A stretch of DNA of 64,000 nucleotides from Sweltsa coloradensis (lineage: Eukaryota > Arthropoda > Insecta > Plecoptera > Chloroperlidae): positions 124,001 to 188,000 of the forward strand of contig JAMZAV010000315.1 in NCBI GenBank assembly GCA_024449915.1, given 5' to 3'. The position numbers and the translations under genes are program-made. The notes below the pieces were generated by a model. It saw nothing but the letters and a program-made list of their open reading frames with translations. It was not told the origin of the DNA and made no database searches. This document shows, piece by piece, positions 1-64,000 of this stretch. Within the stretch, counting starts at the first letter, position 1. Every line of letters starts with the position of its first letter.

Positions 1-160
1 GGGGAAGCCTCGAGTTGGTAATCCACTGCTGAGCCAGCTCCACCTCCTCAATTCATGTTCATTGCAGTGGGCAGGTAGGGCTCTCACAACACTGGCCTGG
101 TAGCATTCGTTGAAAGGCAGGTTGTGAGATGCAGCATGTAGGGCCACTGGTTTTTCAATG
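1..160 (-). mobile_element. Penelope-like element fragment, minus-oriented copy (GIY-YIG part)
   Basis: The minus strand encodes a run resembling the C-terminal GIY-YIG endonuclease region of Penelope-like elements: PVALHAASHN, then ALPAHCNEHELRRW. The same order (PVAQHAGTHN, then EEHLRQWELAHQ) occurs in the elements of intron 10. The frame is only partly open and the copy is cut by the window edge. It lies head-to-head with the copy starting near 165. Confidence 0.65.
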
Positions 161-164
161 TTGC

Positions 165-490
165 CTGCTTTGGTGGGAGCTGGCTCACCAGTGGATTACC
201 AACTCGAGGCTTCCCCTAACCTCAAATCCGTTAGGGTGTACTCCACTGCTCCTCCCCCCCTCCTAGTTCTCCTGCACTCCACCCCCACCAACAGCGCACT
301 GCGTGACTTGTAAATAACTGTATATATCTGTACAAACCTAGTTTAGTTAACTCACCGCTCTCGTCGAGTGAGCAAGGCCCTGTTTGGCCGAAACAGTTTC
401 GACGTTTTCTTGTATTATGTTTATTTATTTGTGTCTTTCTTCTACGAGACCCCTGCAGTCACCGACCAGGTAAGCTGTTGGGTTCCCTTT
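165..490 (+). mobile_element. Penelope-like element, 5'-truncated plus-oriented copy
   Basis: The plus strand encodes ELAHQWITNSRLP (168-215), the C-terminal end of the same endonuclease region, then a 3' UTR. The UTR has the AACAGCGC word and the AAGGCC/GGCCGAAAC block (about 370-400) that also end the intron-10 copies. Bases 1-28 and 189-216 are a perfect 28-base inverted repeat, created by the two opposed copies. Confidence 0.65.
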
Positions 491-1125
491 CCACACCCCT
501 ACTTAACATTAACTAGCCGTTTGGCATCTCCTACCTAAACCTTTTTTTAAATATGTTACATTCAAAATACATAAATGAATAGATATTAAAAATGTCATAT
601 TTTAGTGACCCAAAAATCTAAATAAAAATCCAATCCTTAATAACAAAACTGGAACTATAATCCGAGATCTTGTGATTCAATTTTAAAATGCATGTCGAGA
701 TTGCCCACACAAATTGTAATAAGCAAAATATGCAGTGTGATTTCATTTGAAAATGCCTGTGATAAAATCAGCTACCTAGCTTATAATATTGTACCTAGGC
801 TTACCAACATTTTATATTTACAATATTGTGCACTAAAAATTGCTACATTTCAATCAAAAGGAAAAAAGAATCAAAAATGATATAAACATGGTACACCATA
901 TTATTTACTAGTATTAATGATTAATGAATTATATACAAGTTGTTGGTAGATGAGTGGGTAGATTTCCAATCAGCTTCAAGCAAGCAGTACTGAATGTATA
1001 TGCCAGGTTTTAGTTTCACTAGCGGCAATGTGGGCGGAATTATATCATTAAAGTGAAAAATTGTTGCCTAAATAGCTGTGCCTGAAACTATGGTTACAGT
1101 TAAACGATAGGTGCGTTGTCATTAC
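491..1125. other. Intronic stretch, nothing recognised
   Basis: AT-rich sequence between the Penelope-like fragment and exon 30. No exon of the dynein AAA2 domain and no repeat with recognisable ends was seen here. Confidence 0.6.
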
Positions 1126-54712
<53,587 letters not shown>

Positions 54713-54960
54713 TTTAGCTGAGGCTACCACTAGGCCTACTAATTTACAATCTGGATAATTACGGACCCATCCCCGATTTATACAAATAAAATTCACCAAG
54801 AGATAATGCACTCGTCTAACCTCAAGGTCCACTGGATTTCCGCTAGGCTTCGCTGCCGCGCACAGGCCACGGCTTCGTAAGATCTCCGCTAGGAGTAGAT
54901 ACAGGGACCCTTTGGGCTACCTGGTCACAAGTGAAGTGTCAGTGGGAGGAGGAACAGGTT
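54713..54960 (-). promoter_or_regulatory. 5' UTR and probable promoter region of DYNC1H1
   Basis: Sequence directly upstream of the start codon, with a CpG-richer patch at about 54838-54900. No TATA box at a convincing spacing was seen, and no transcription start can be fixed from sequence. A non-coding 5' exon farther right is possible. Inference only. Confidence 0.3.
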
Positions 54961-55410
54961 CGCATTCGCTAGGAACAGGAGCGCTGACCAGAGTTGCCAG
55001 ATGTAAGCGACAAATGAAATCTTCTCTTCTTGTGGCTTTGGATGTTGTCATACGGCCAGTTGAAAAATTTGCGCAAGTTAATTGAAATTGCTGAACTAAA
55101 CCAGACTAAACTGATTCATGGATCAATGCAATAATTTTTATGTAAAATTTAATAATTACGTCATATACCACGAGAGTATGTGCCTTTTGTGTCCAAAACA
55201 GGTGTCAATCAAGCTGTAAATTAAAGAAAAGAAAAATAGACAGATTATTATTTTTCCCTGTACACCGGACCACCGAAGCTTGCAAACGCATATCAAATTC
55301 AGAAACTAAGTGTCTGCTTTGGTCTGTTTTTTAGGGCTCGAGCAGCACTGCCTCACTTCTTCCAGGACTTTATCTGGTAATTTTTGATACCAGTTTCAAC
55401 AAGACCCAAC
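54961..55410. other. 5' flank, nothing recognised
   Basis: Sequence upstream of the dynein gene with no recognisable gene or repeat ends. Confidence 0.5.
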
Positions 55411-55420
55411 TCTTTCGGTA

Positions 55421-55635
55421 CTCTTCGGATGGTATGCCCCAACTTTACAACACTACGCCAACATGGCGGTCAGTACTAACCTTTTCACTAAAAAACTCCA
55501 CCTACAAAACCCTTTTAAAGTTGCTAATTTAAATATAAAACACTTCCAAAGGAAAAGTACTTCGTTTGAAATAGCGACGTTAAAGGTTGAATTGTTTTTA
55601 ATGGAAAAAAAGTTGGGGCATACCATCCGAAAGAG
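55421..55635. repeat. Short MITE-like inverted repeat
   Basis: Arms CTCTTCGGATGGTATGCCCC (55421) and GGGGCATACCATCCGAAAGAG (to 55635), one base of difference, about 215 bases in all. A short open frame across it has no recognisable similarity. Confidence 0.55.
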
Positions 55636-55696
55636 TACCACTCTTTCAATAATCAAGGCTTTGGTTATTATTTTACAAACCACTTTGCATTATTTT

Positions 55697-57016
55697 TGGA
55701 TGAGCGAAGCAGACTTCAATTTCACTGACCCCCAAAAAAATTGGCACTCTTGTCGCTAAGCGGGTCCAACTTTCAACCACACTTTTTTTCCCAATAAAAT
55801 CAATGGAAAACAACTACAAATTAGAAATTAGTTAATATTAAGTAAGTATAGTGAGTAATTAATAGTAAACACTCTCGAATTACACGAATAATGTCAAATA
55901 ATTTACATTATTGAACATGAACGTCGTCTCACTCTGATCAACGCGCCATTTTGGATTTTGGCTATGTCATTCTCATTTTTACTTAGTAGGTGTAGGCCTA
56001 CCAAACTTTTTGCGATATTGTGGTTATTGTAATAAGTAATTTATAAATATGTTATTGTTAAACAATTAAATAGTCGAATAGCACGGGGGTTTGGGGGCTG
56101 AGCCCCCGACGGGGGTCGGGGGGCTGGGCCCCCAGAACAGAATGAGGTACAAACAAACACGACAGGGACCGCAGGACAAACAAAAACGGACCGAATTAAA
56201 AGTAGGCTAAGTTTGTTTTTTTTTGGTTGGTACCTACGTCGGAGAATGGAGAGACTTTGCTAAAGTGGCCGCCGTGATCAACTAATAACAGTGAAATTAG
56301 TCTGTGAGTAATATTGTGTTCAACTATGTAATTGTTAATTTTGTAAAGTGGTAATTAATAATAAAGTGTTAATATTGAATTTTTACACATTTATTTCTAA
56401 TTTGTATTTGTTTTCCATTGATTTTATTGGGAAAAAAGTGTGGTTGAAAGTTGGACCCGCTTAGCGACAAGAGTTCCAAAAAATTTAGCTCGGGTGTTTT
56501 TTTGTTTGTTTGGGTTTTTTGTTTTTTTTTCTGTTTGTTTGCTCTCGACCGGGTAAACGGCATATGAGATCTTGATAAAAATTTGAGGGGACCTTCGTTT
56601 TCTCTGAACTTCGACTTGCTACGTTTTTGGGTACGACTGAAGAAATATTTCTCATGAATATCTTACTTTTACGATTTTTTTCGATTTTTAGCGCGATATT
56701 TTCGTGACATTTGGGCCAATTCTGACCAAACGGGTGGGGCTACAACGTTCATATTTCACATGGACATTAAGGTTATGGTGATGTATTGCGTTTTGAAAGA
56801 AAAAGATGAAAAAGTTAGCCAGAATCAATAGAATAAAGGTTTTAATATGAGTTTTTTTAGGTTTATAATAACAATTAACAAGTAACAATAGAAACTTGAT
56901 AACAATCACCTACAATGCATTCAAAAAGCACTTGCAAAGGAAAAGTGGTCCTACGCAAACTAAAAACTTACAAAAAAGCTCATCCATCAACGCGGCGGGA
57001 CTTAAGCGTTTTCCTA
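55697..57016 (+). repeat. CTAGT-ended repeat family, copy E, interrupted
   Basis: Begins TTGGATGAGCGAAGCAGACT and ends GACTTAAGCGTTTTCCTAGT. The word GTGGGGCTACAACGTTCATA and the AACGGCATATGAGATCTTGA motif link it to copies D and F. An element of 735 bases is inserted at 55743-56477; copy F shows the uninterrupted sequence. Confidence 0.7.
55743..56477. mobile_element. TIR element with about 85-base inverted ends, inserted in copy E
   Basis: Left end GGCACTCTTGTCGCTAAGCG, right end CGCTTAGCGACAAGAGTTCC. The inverted similarity extends about 85 bases inward. Exact 8-base duplication AAAAAATT (55735-55742, 56478-56485). The interior has a G-rich hairpin block at 56083-56140 (GGGGGCTGAGCCCCC). 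No transposase. An 8-base duplication suits hAT, P or related groups; superfamily unknown. Confidence 0.8.
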
Positions 57017-57189
57017 GTGGTAGGTTTAATACAGCTGTTGTCAGAAGCCATACACAAAGTTAATTTATATCAACAGTAGATGATGTTGTACCTAAAAAGT
57101 ATGAAGTTGCAAACCAGCTGGATCCATGCTGTTCCAAACAGTGGTTGGTCAGCTTTTTTTTAAAAAAAAAAAATTATAAGTAGGCCTAC

Positions 57190-57410
57190 CTATGTATCCT
57201 ATTCCTAACATAGGCTACTTCTGGTTTACTTCTGGACAAACTAGTTTTAGATTAAGATTTATTCGTCATCTTTAATTCCAAATCATGGCTATAAATTAGT
57301 TTTTTGTTAATTATTATAAGTTTATGTATCCTATTCCTAACATAGGCTACTTCTGTTTTACTTCTGTACAAACTAGTTTTAGATTAGAATATAAGATTTA
57401 TTCTCTTCCT
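57190..57410. repeat. Direct duplication of about 75 bases
   Basis: TATGTATCCTATTCCTAACA followed by TAGGCTACTTCTG and ACAAACTAGTTTTAGATTA occurs at about 57190 and again at about 57325. Confidence 0.65.
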
Positions 57411-58480
57411 GAGACATGCTTGGAATGCCTAATTAAATGTATACATGTATGTATTTATCTACGGCTGAATAAAGAATATTGTTTGTATACCGAATAAATT
57501 GGATTTCTATATCAATTCTCAAGTATATCTGAAATAGGTAGGCCTACAGTAGCTTTTATGTCGAACTAGAAAATCTGCTTGCATCTTGTGCACCTACCAA
57601 GGTTGTAGCGTTGAGTGACTATATATATTAGACACTCAACGGTTATATTGTTAACACAATTAAATTTTAAAAAAATATATATATTTTTTGTTTTTTTTTT
57701 GCAAAAATTTAATTAATTTATGTTGCTATGACAACCATTGTATATTAACGGACTCAAAAATTAATGTATATAAAAATACAAGATTTTTGTTTTAAATTTA
57801 TTTTACAATTGTTAACAAACTCCAATGTGCTGAAAAAAATCAAATCTCTAAGTTGAATACCCTCCGAAAAAATGGTACCGGAAATGTAATTACTGCACAT
57901 GAAGAACACCATAACCCGTTTACTCAAAACTATACTTTCTTAAACTACGGTACATATAAGTAAGGCAGTTTTGAAGCAAGAGCCTTGAAATTTTCAGGAC
58001 TAATTTTTTATTGTGTTTTAAAGAAACTGTGTGTGGAGAATTTTGAAAAAATATCATCATCCAATTTTAACCCATAAATTGTTTTGAAAAATGTCAATTT
58101 TCTGGGATTTTGATTATTTAAAAAAAAAATCTGGTGACCACAGATTTTCAAAATTCAAAAATCCCCAAACACAGTTTCTAGGTAACAGGCTAATCTAGAA
58201 GGGGAGAAAAAAATTAAGTCTCTTAGACTAAATGCCAGGGAGTAAATGATACCGTAATTTAGGCAATTTAACATGCGCAACATAGGCCATTCCTGTCACT
58301 CTTAACTGCAACTGAGGAGCTACAACGCAAAATGCAATATGTCCATCCAGTGGCATACACCCACCCAGAGGTGGACTGGGGGGGTAAGGGCCCCATACAG
58401 AAACTTATGGGCTCCAACCCAAAGGTTCTGGGGCAAAGCCCCAGCCGCTGGCGGTTAACATTTTTGTGAATTATTTTATC
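57411..58480. other. 5' flank, little recognised
   Basis: AT-rich sequence with a small hairpin at 57610-57641 (CGTTGAGTG / CACTCAACG). A GC-rich patch at 58360-58460 has the hairpin word GGGGCAAAGCCCC. Confidence 0.5.
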
Positions 58481-58850
58481 CTCAAGACGGCTTTTACAGC
58501 GATCCGAGGAATTGTTTTGAAAGAAAAGATATTGACCTTCTACACGTGAAAAATGTATATTGTTGACCGTTATCATTGTTACATTTCAGATAAATTTGCT
58601 ATTTGAATTTGAAAAAATATCTAAGTTTTGATACATAGTTACTATATTTTTCTTAAATCACAATATTTTACCCTCAGGACAGCTTTTACAGCAATTTGAA
58701 GGGAAGATGAAGTGCCCTAGACTTAAAATTGTCATATTTGACTTATGATAGTAATGCTTAATTTGAAAAATGTCACTTTATTCTCAAGACGGCTTTTACA
58801 GTGATCTGAGGTAGGCCTATTATTTTGAAAGTAAAGATGAAATGCCCTAT
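58480..58850. repeat. Three diverged tandem units
   Basis: The word CTCAAGACGGCTTTTACAG (variant CTCAGGACAGCTTTTACAG) occurs near 58483, 58672 and 58779. Each is preceded by TTATTTTA-like sequence and followed by AAAGATGAA-like sequence. Unit length differs (about 190 and 107). Confidence 0.6.
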
Positions 58851-59529
58851 ATAGGTTATATTATATCGTTGTAATCTAATTGAGCTACGGTAGGTATGCT
58901 GTTTACTTGTCACTTCATAATATTTAGAACGAAAAACCCAAAGCGATTTCAAATCCAATAAAGTAATGTCAGTCACATTCATTATCTCTAGTTCACATTA
59001 CCAGTTTTAGAAACAGACTGACGAGTGTAAAAAATGTTTTTTTTTCCTTTCCTTTTTTTCTTTTCTTTTTGTTTTTTGTTTTTTTTTCTGTTCTTTTCAT
59101 TCCCCACCCTTTTTTATATTTGATTCATTCATAAATTGCATTTAATATCCTTTTTATTTGTTATCAAATTTGTTGAGTTTTTAATGCATTGTTGTAATAT
59201 TACTATTTCAAATATTTACTTAAATGTAGTTCATTGTTGTGTCTGCATCAGTGTAATTAGATTTATTTTGTTGTCCTCCTTTGTAAATCAGTTTTTATAA
59301 CTGAATAGGATAGACGTTAAATAAATTAATAACAAATAAAATAAATATGAATAGTTATACCATTAATTTCCTTTAACATATCCTGTGTAGTATGCTAGTT
59401 ATAATTTAAACTGCTAGCTCATTTTGCACTATCATGCCTAGGAATTTTTTTCTTAAGCTAATTAATCCTTGGGTGGAGTACCCAAACCTTCCAAGGGAGT
59501 GGGTTAATAAATAAATAAATTGTATTTAG

Positions 59530-59905
59530 AGTCTACCCACTCAGTTATATAACTGATTTTCAGTGAGGGACTTTAAATCAAAGCGACCAAGCCAACCCTG
59601 TAGGCCCCGACGGAATCGACGAGTGAGCAATAACCAACCAAAGATCAATATTTTTAATAGGATCGAACACCCGCGGATCAAGGCCAGAATCAACAAGGCC
59701 GATTCAGAACAACTCTGAATTTATTATGTGTTTCGTTGCTAGGACGGCTCCAAAGTCACCGTTTACAAACTCCTAAGACAAGAACTGATGGACTTAAGTC
59801 TAAATCAGAAGTTAAAAACTTCTGACTTTAGCAGGAATTAAACCCTGGACCTTCTGCATTGGAAGCAGATACGCTAACCACAAGACCAACGAGCCACACA
59901 CAAGA
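59530..59905 (-). repeat. tRNA-derived SINE
   Basis: On the minus strand the head reads GGTCTTGTGGTTAGCG (A-box-like), an anticodon-type stem CTGC/GCAG and GGGTTTAATTCC (B-box-like). A body with CGGTGACTTTGGAGCCG then TTGTTGATTCTGGC follows. The body is shared with 38386-38568. The head is partly repeated at 59938-59985. The left part holds the palindrome AATCAGTTATATAACTGATT with flanks shared with 45435-45480. Confidence 0.65.
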
Positions 59906-60427
59906 CCAACGAGCCACACACAAGACCATACATACAAACATACATTGGAAGCAGATACGCTAACCACAAGACCAACGAGCCACACTAGCCCTACACCCCT
60001 TGGTCGTGGTACCGGCAGGGCTCGCTCCGCGAAACAATAGTCTGCACGCCTCCGTGTCTTATCAACAAATAAAAAAATCTGAATTGCAGAAGCTTCACAA
60101 AATCAAGATATTATTAATATTATTACAAACTTTCTGTTGGTACAAAACGCAATATTATCTACCAAGCTATTTGATAAAAACATGAATTGTTGTTACAAAA
60201 CGCAATTTGTCCCAGTAAAATGCTGGGTTATTGTTGTAATTGTTTTTTCTCGATAAACATATTGCATTTTACGTCGGATATTGTTATTTGTTGTCCAAAG
60301 TAAATTGAAATTGAAATTGAATAATTCTCTCCTTGCCCAAGAACTCTTGACCAGGTGGGTTTATTTGCTCATTTGGAACTTTTTTTAAACTGACTGAACA
60401 TGAAAAATGTTCTTCTGTTAGATGTTA

Positions 60428-61262
60428 CTAGAAAAACGCCCAAGTCGTTAAGACGAGTGAGCAAGTCATGTGTTGAGTACCCGCGGTAACATTTCATTTC
60501 CTCCCCCTACATAAGGCTGGATCCAGCATGGGTCTTTCCTTCCTAGCTAGGCTAGAGTGGCACATTATGGCCTAATAGTTGACGTGCGCTTCTTCCAAAC
60601 AAACTCAAAACCCTATCATTTATACATTACTAGGCCGCTTCGCGAACGCTTTTTTTAGTCGCGTTGATGGATGAGCTTTTTTTAGTTTGTGTAGGACCAC
60701 TTTTCCTTTGCAAGTGCTTTTTGAATGCATTGTAGGTGATTGTTGTCAAGTTTCTATTGTTACTTGTTAATTGTTATTATAAACCTCGAAAAATTCATAT
60801 TAAAACCTTTGGATTTTGGCTAACTTTTTCAACTTTTTCTTTCAAAAAGCAATACATAACCATTACCTTAATATCCATGTGAAATATGAACGTTGTAGCC
60901 CCACCTGTTTGGTCAGAATCGGCCCAAATGCCACGAAAATATCGCACTAAAAATACAAAATAAATCGTAAAAGTATGATATTCATGAGAAATATTTCATC
61001 GATTGTACCCAAAAACGTGGCAGGTCTAAGATTTCAAAGGTCCCCTCCAATTTTCATCAAGATCGCATATGCCGTTTGCCTGGTAGAGTGTGAACAAACA
61101 GAAAAAAAAGAAAAAAAACACCCGAGCTAAATTCTTTTGGGGGTCAGTGAAATTGAAGTCTTCACTTTGCTCATTCAATAATCAACTTTTATGTTCAAAT
61201 GTTCCCGGGTACTCAACACAAATGACTTGATCACTCTTCTAACAGCGACTTTGGCGTTTTCC
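60428..61262. repeat. Inverted-repeat element enclosing copy F
   Basis: Outer arms of about 60 bases: ACTAGAAAAACGCCCAAGTC at left and GACTTTGGCGTTTTCCTAGT at right. Both run into CAAGTCAT and GTTGAGTACCCG. Copy F of the CTAGT family occupies most of the interior. Confidence 0.6.
60632..61180 (-). repeat. CTAGT-ended repeat family, copy F
   Basis: In minus orientation it begins ATTGAATGAGCAAAGTGAAG and ends GTTCGCGAAGCGGCCTAGT. It carries GGGGCTACAACGTTCATATT and is the uninterrupted counterpart of copy E. Confidence 0.65.
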
Positions 61263-63660
61263 TAGTCTACTAGTTGGTTGGCTATAAGGCGCCCTTATAT
61301 CCGGAATGCTGGGAGACCCGAGGGTTCAAACAACGGTCGGGATTGATCTTTTTATTTGTGGATTATTTTATTACTTCTGGTAAATTATAGAACACGTTTT
61401 GAAATGCATACAATACTATGGACAACATAGACAGTACGAAATACGAGTAATGATTGCAAGGTTTAGTCAATCTTCGAGCGGAATTTTAGGTAACCTTGAG
61501 TGTGCAAGATTCGTTACATCTTGATCACTGCATGCAAACATGTGTTATCGATATGTAATATTTCTTAGTGAAACAATCGATTAGTCAAACTGAAGGTAGT
61601 ATCTTTGCCGACGAGTGTACAAGGTAGAAGAAGGCAGTGTGTGTTGTCTTCCTGAGGCTCTTCCCCCATCTGGGCCCGGGGTAGAATTGGCCCAGAGCAT
61701 GGCTCTGCTAATCGTAAAAGGCGATTCAAGAGAAAAAGTCCACCTCGCAAACATCAGCTAGAAAGAGCGAAATATTTTACTACCCGAAACTAGAGGCGAG
61801 CTCTGGCAATCGTCATCGGGGACCATGCCCCCTTCCTTTGACGACCCCCTGGCGACGATGACAATGACACACCAAACGATGACAAAGACGATGACGACTG
61901 CGATGTGAGAAACCCCCCTTCCTCCCCCTACCCGTAGCTGGTTCTGACCAGCATGGGCCCCTCCTCCCCCCCCCACCATAGGTTAGAGTGGTGCATTATG
62001 ACCCAACGGTTGACGCGTCCACAATCCAAATAAACCAACAAAAAAAAAATCTTCCGTCGCCGTATCGACGCAGTTGTCTAAAGCCTAGAGCCAGTTTAAT
62101 TACTAACGATATTACCGTTCTGTTGAATGCCGTGTAACTTAATAATTGTGTATCAATATCATCATATTGTTTTTCATTAAATTCATCGTCAATCAGTGCC
62201 AACCGAGTCTCGTCGAACTTGTCCTCAAACACCACCCATCCAAGCTAGGCCAATCCCTGACAACCCTAGATTACACATGATTTGATAAAAATGATGTTCA
62301 AAAAGAAAAAACATTGTAGTTAAATTGTATGTGACATTCTCAGACTATTTTCAATTTATTATTTATTGTGAGTTTAAATCATAACGGATTTTGCTCAAAA
62401 TGTTAACTGCTCACTAAATACTTGTACCGGATGTCTGTTTGAAATTTCAGCGCAATCTGTTTAGCCGTTTGGCCGTTCTGCAGCAAAATCACTCACTCAC
62501 AGACAAAAAAAAGATCTTGTGCCGTTTGACTTGCGTTGTGCAATTTAAACTGGATTAAAAAACATTATCCAATGTAATTTATTAAGTTAACAATTTTTCT
62601 AGGTAAATTAATTTAATCAGTGTTATTTAAAATGTTATTGTTGTTGTGTTGTATTAATATGAAAATTGTTGTTCTGCAGCTGTAAAAATAAAAGTGTTCG
62701 TGTGACATTCAGCTCTCAGGCCGAACATGTTTTAACAGTTTGGTCGTGAATAGAAGATAAAACATGGTAGAATGTGAATGTACCAACTGGAATTTAAATT
62801 ACCAAAGATAAAAATTGTTTTTCATGTAAAATATGGTTTTCAATTTAAATAACTCGTCTTGAATAACCTTACAATTAATAGACACCACAACCAAAATCAT
62901 CCATTGAAATTAGGTGACATCTTGAATCATGCATTTTTTAGCCAAAATCCAAATAAATGTTTTCATCCGCTCTAAATCCCAAACTTCATGTAGCCCTACT
63001 ATGACATGTTTCCGCTCTATTCGGAACCGTTTTAAAACAGTTTCAGGCAGGACAAATAAACGAACCTCTAGTTATACAAAGTTCAAGGAGGAATTCCTGC
63101 GCAACTGAAGTCACATACTTGCAATCAGATGGGTTGAAGGACCTCAAGAATTAGTGCATCTGTGGTGTAACTGAAGCTTTAAATTAAAATAAAACTAAAT
63201 AAATATACTAATATGTATCTAATTTAATTAACAACATCCAAGAGAATGGTTGGATAGATAGATATTTACTTTTGATAAATGAAACACATCACATTACATT
63301 ATGGTATTCTATCAACCTGTTCTTTTCCAAAACTGACATCACAAAATTTAAAAAAAAATACAATAGTAGTAAATTTAGGTGTTATAACTTACACTGACTT
63401 TAGCAGGCTTTAAACATTTTTGCAATAAAGGCTAAAAGTACAACTTATAAGTTATAAGCATTTATTATAAGCTGGCAGTGACGAGTGGCCAATGGTGTCA
63501 TATCAAGCAATATTGTCACTACTAACTGACAAACTATGTATTTTCATTTTTTTAGATTGCATGCCACAGGGTTCCCAGGAAGAAGTAAGTCAAATTTAAA
63601 TCACTAATTAAAGCATATTTCCCTGGCCATAATCATTGGCAGTACTACCACTCATAAAAT
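61263..63660. other. 5' flank, repeats and unassigned sequence
   Basis: 61790-61985 shares GCTGGTTCTGACCAGC-region sequence with the TIR element at 42290-42510, in opposite orientation, including a GAGCTC-containing end; its function is unknown. At 62440-62520 a GAAATTTCAGCGCAATCTG motif followed by oligo(A) belongs to the widespread small-repeat type. Short open frames at 61758-62235 have no recognisable family. Nothing else seen. Confidence 0.45.
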
Positions 63661-63674
63661 AAATCTACACATGA

Positions 63675-64000
63675 TTAGACAAGGGAGCAAAGCGACCGAG
63701 TCTTACAACGAAAGTCAAATGGGACTTCCTTGAGATAATGTCCGTCGGTCTGTTCGATAAAAAGAAATGGGTGAACCACTGAACTGATTGAGCTGAAATT
63801 TTTAACAAGCATTCGGGACCAATTTGTGGGTGCTGTAACATTTTCATAAACTCCGTTTTGATTTTAACTCACAAGAAATAATGAATTGAAAATAGGCTGA
63901 AAATGTGTAGCATTTAATTTAATGACAATGGCGTTTGTTCTTAAACAAATCATATTTATCGAGCCATATTTCAATTTCAATTTCAATTTTATTCATTCGA
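63675..64000 (+). repeat. Possible further member of the GAGCGAAGCGA-type repeats
   Basis: Begins GGGAGCAAAGCGACCGAGTC and contains GTCTGTTCGATAAAAAG and TTGAGCTGAAATTTTTAACA, the same order of motifs as copies A to F. The other end is outside the window or decayed. Confidence 0.4.

Noticed and set aside
54713..54832. Alternative start at 54832 extending exon 1 by 40 residues
   Set aside because: The extra residues show no resemblance to the dynein N terminus, and the start at 54712 has a good context and family-like position. It cannot be fully excluded without transcript data.
55463..55759. 98-codon open frame in the 5' flank as a gene
   Set aside because: It crosses a MITE-like inverted repeat and the start of copy E, and has no recognisable family.
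59820..59905. tRNA-Trp gene (CCA-type loop) on the minus strand
   Set aside because: The acceptor stem does not pair and the segment is followed by a repeated SINE body.
59870..59985. CRISPR array
   Set aside because: The repeated AAGACCAACGAGCCACACAC units are short tandem duplications of a SINE head with no spacers, in an animal genome.

Overview
This is nuclear DNA of an animal, most likely a marine invertebrate. The coding exons are GC-richer and carry canonical GT-AG introns; the introns are long, AT-rich and full of transposons. The phylum cannot be fixed from the sequence alone. The intronic word TAGGCCTA, the Penelope-like, Kolobok-like and hAT-like elements, and the tRNA-derived repeats fit an echinoderm, mollusc or similar lineage.

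Only one protein-coding gene is clearly supported: cytoplasmic dynein 1 heavy chain (DYNC1H1 orthologue), on the minus strand. Its start codon is at 54712. Thirty coding exons were placed by homology, splice dinucleotides and reading phase, and they run leftwards to 1126. They encode about 2,207 residues of a protein of roughly 4,600: the tail (dimerisation, intermediate and light-intermediate chain binding), the linker, and AAA1 with Walker A, Walker B and sensor motifs. The gene runs off the left edge just before the AAA2 P-loop. All exon phases join except at the 3' end of exon 21 (about 9990-10395), where the exon/intron junction is present in about four damaged tandem copies and the frame breaks.

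Layout: 1-490 head-to-head Penelope-like fragments; 1126-20029 exons 30 to 11, with short introns holding several hAT-like MITEs; 20030-30578 intron 10 (10.5 kb) with a 5'-truncated non-LTR retrotransposon, a mariner-like element with a nested hAT-like MITE, and a Penelope-like inverted dimer containing two more MITEs; 30579-40321 exons 10 to 2, with a pogo-like element, a repeat built on iterated GGGGCACATTGGTAC words and a tRNA-derived SINE; 40322-54465 intron 1 (14.1 kb) with a TIR element, a Kolobok-like transposon carrying a THAP domain, a family of repeats ending in CTAGT, and a large palindromic, homopolymer-damaged block (48.5-53.65 kb); 54466-54712 exon 1; 54713-64000 5' flank with repeats only.

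There is no operon, CRISPR array or bacterial-type system here. The most interesting items are the transposon architectures: a shared internal cargo in two unrelated TIR families, recurrent head-to-head Penelope-like dimers, an element with a paralogous empty site, and exact 8-bp target-site duplications that allow insertions to be ordered. Two segments look like sequence or assembly artefacts and should be resolved before the gene model is trusted. All coordinates and phases were worked out by eye.
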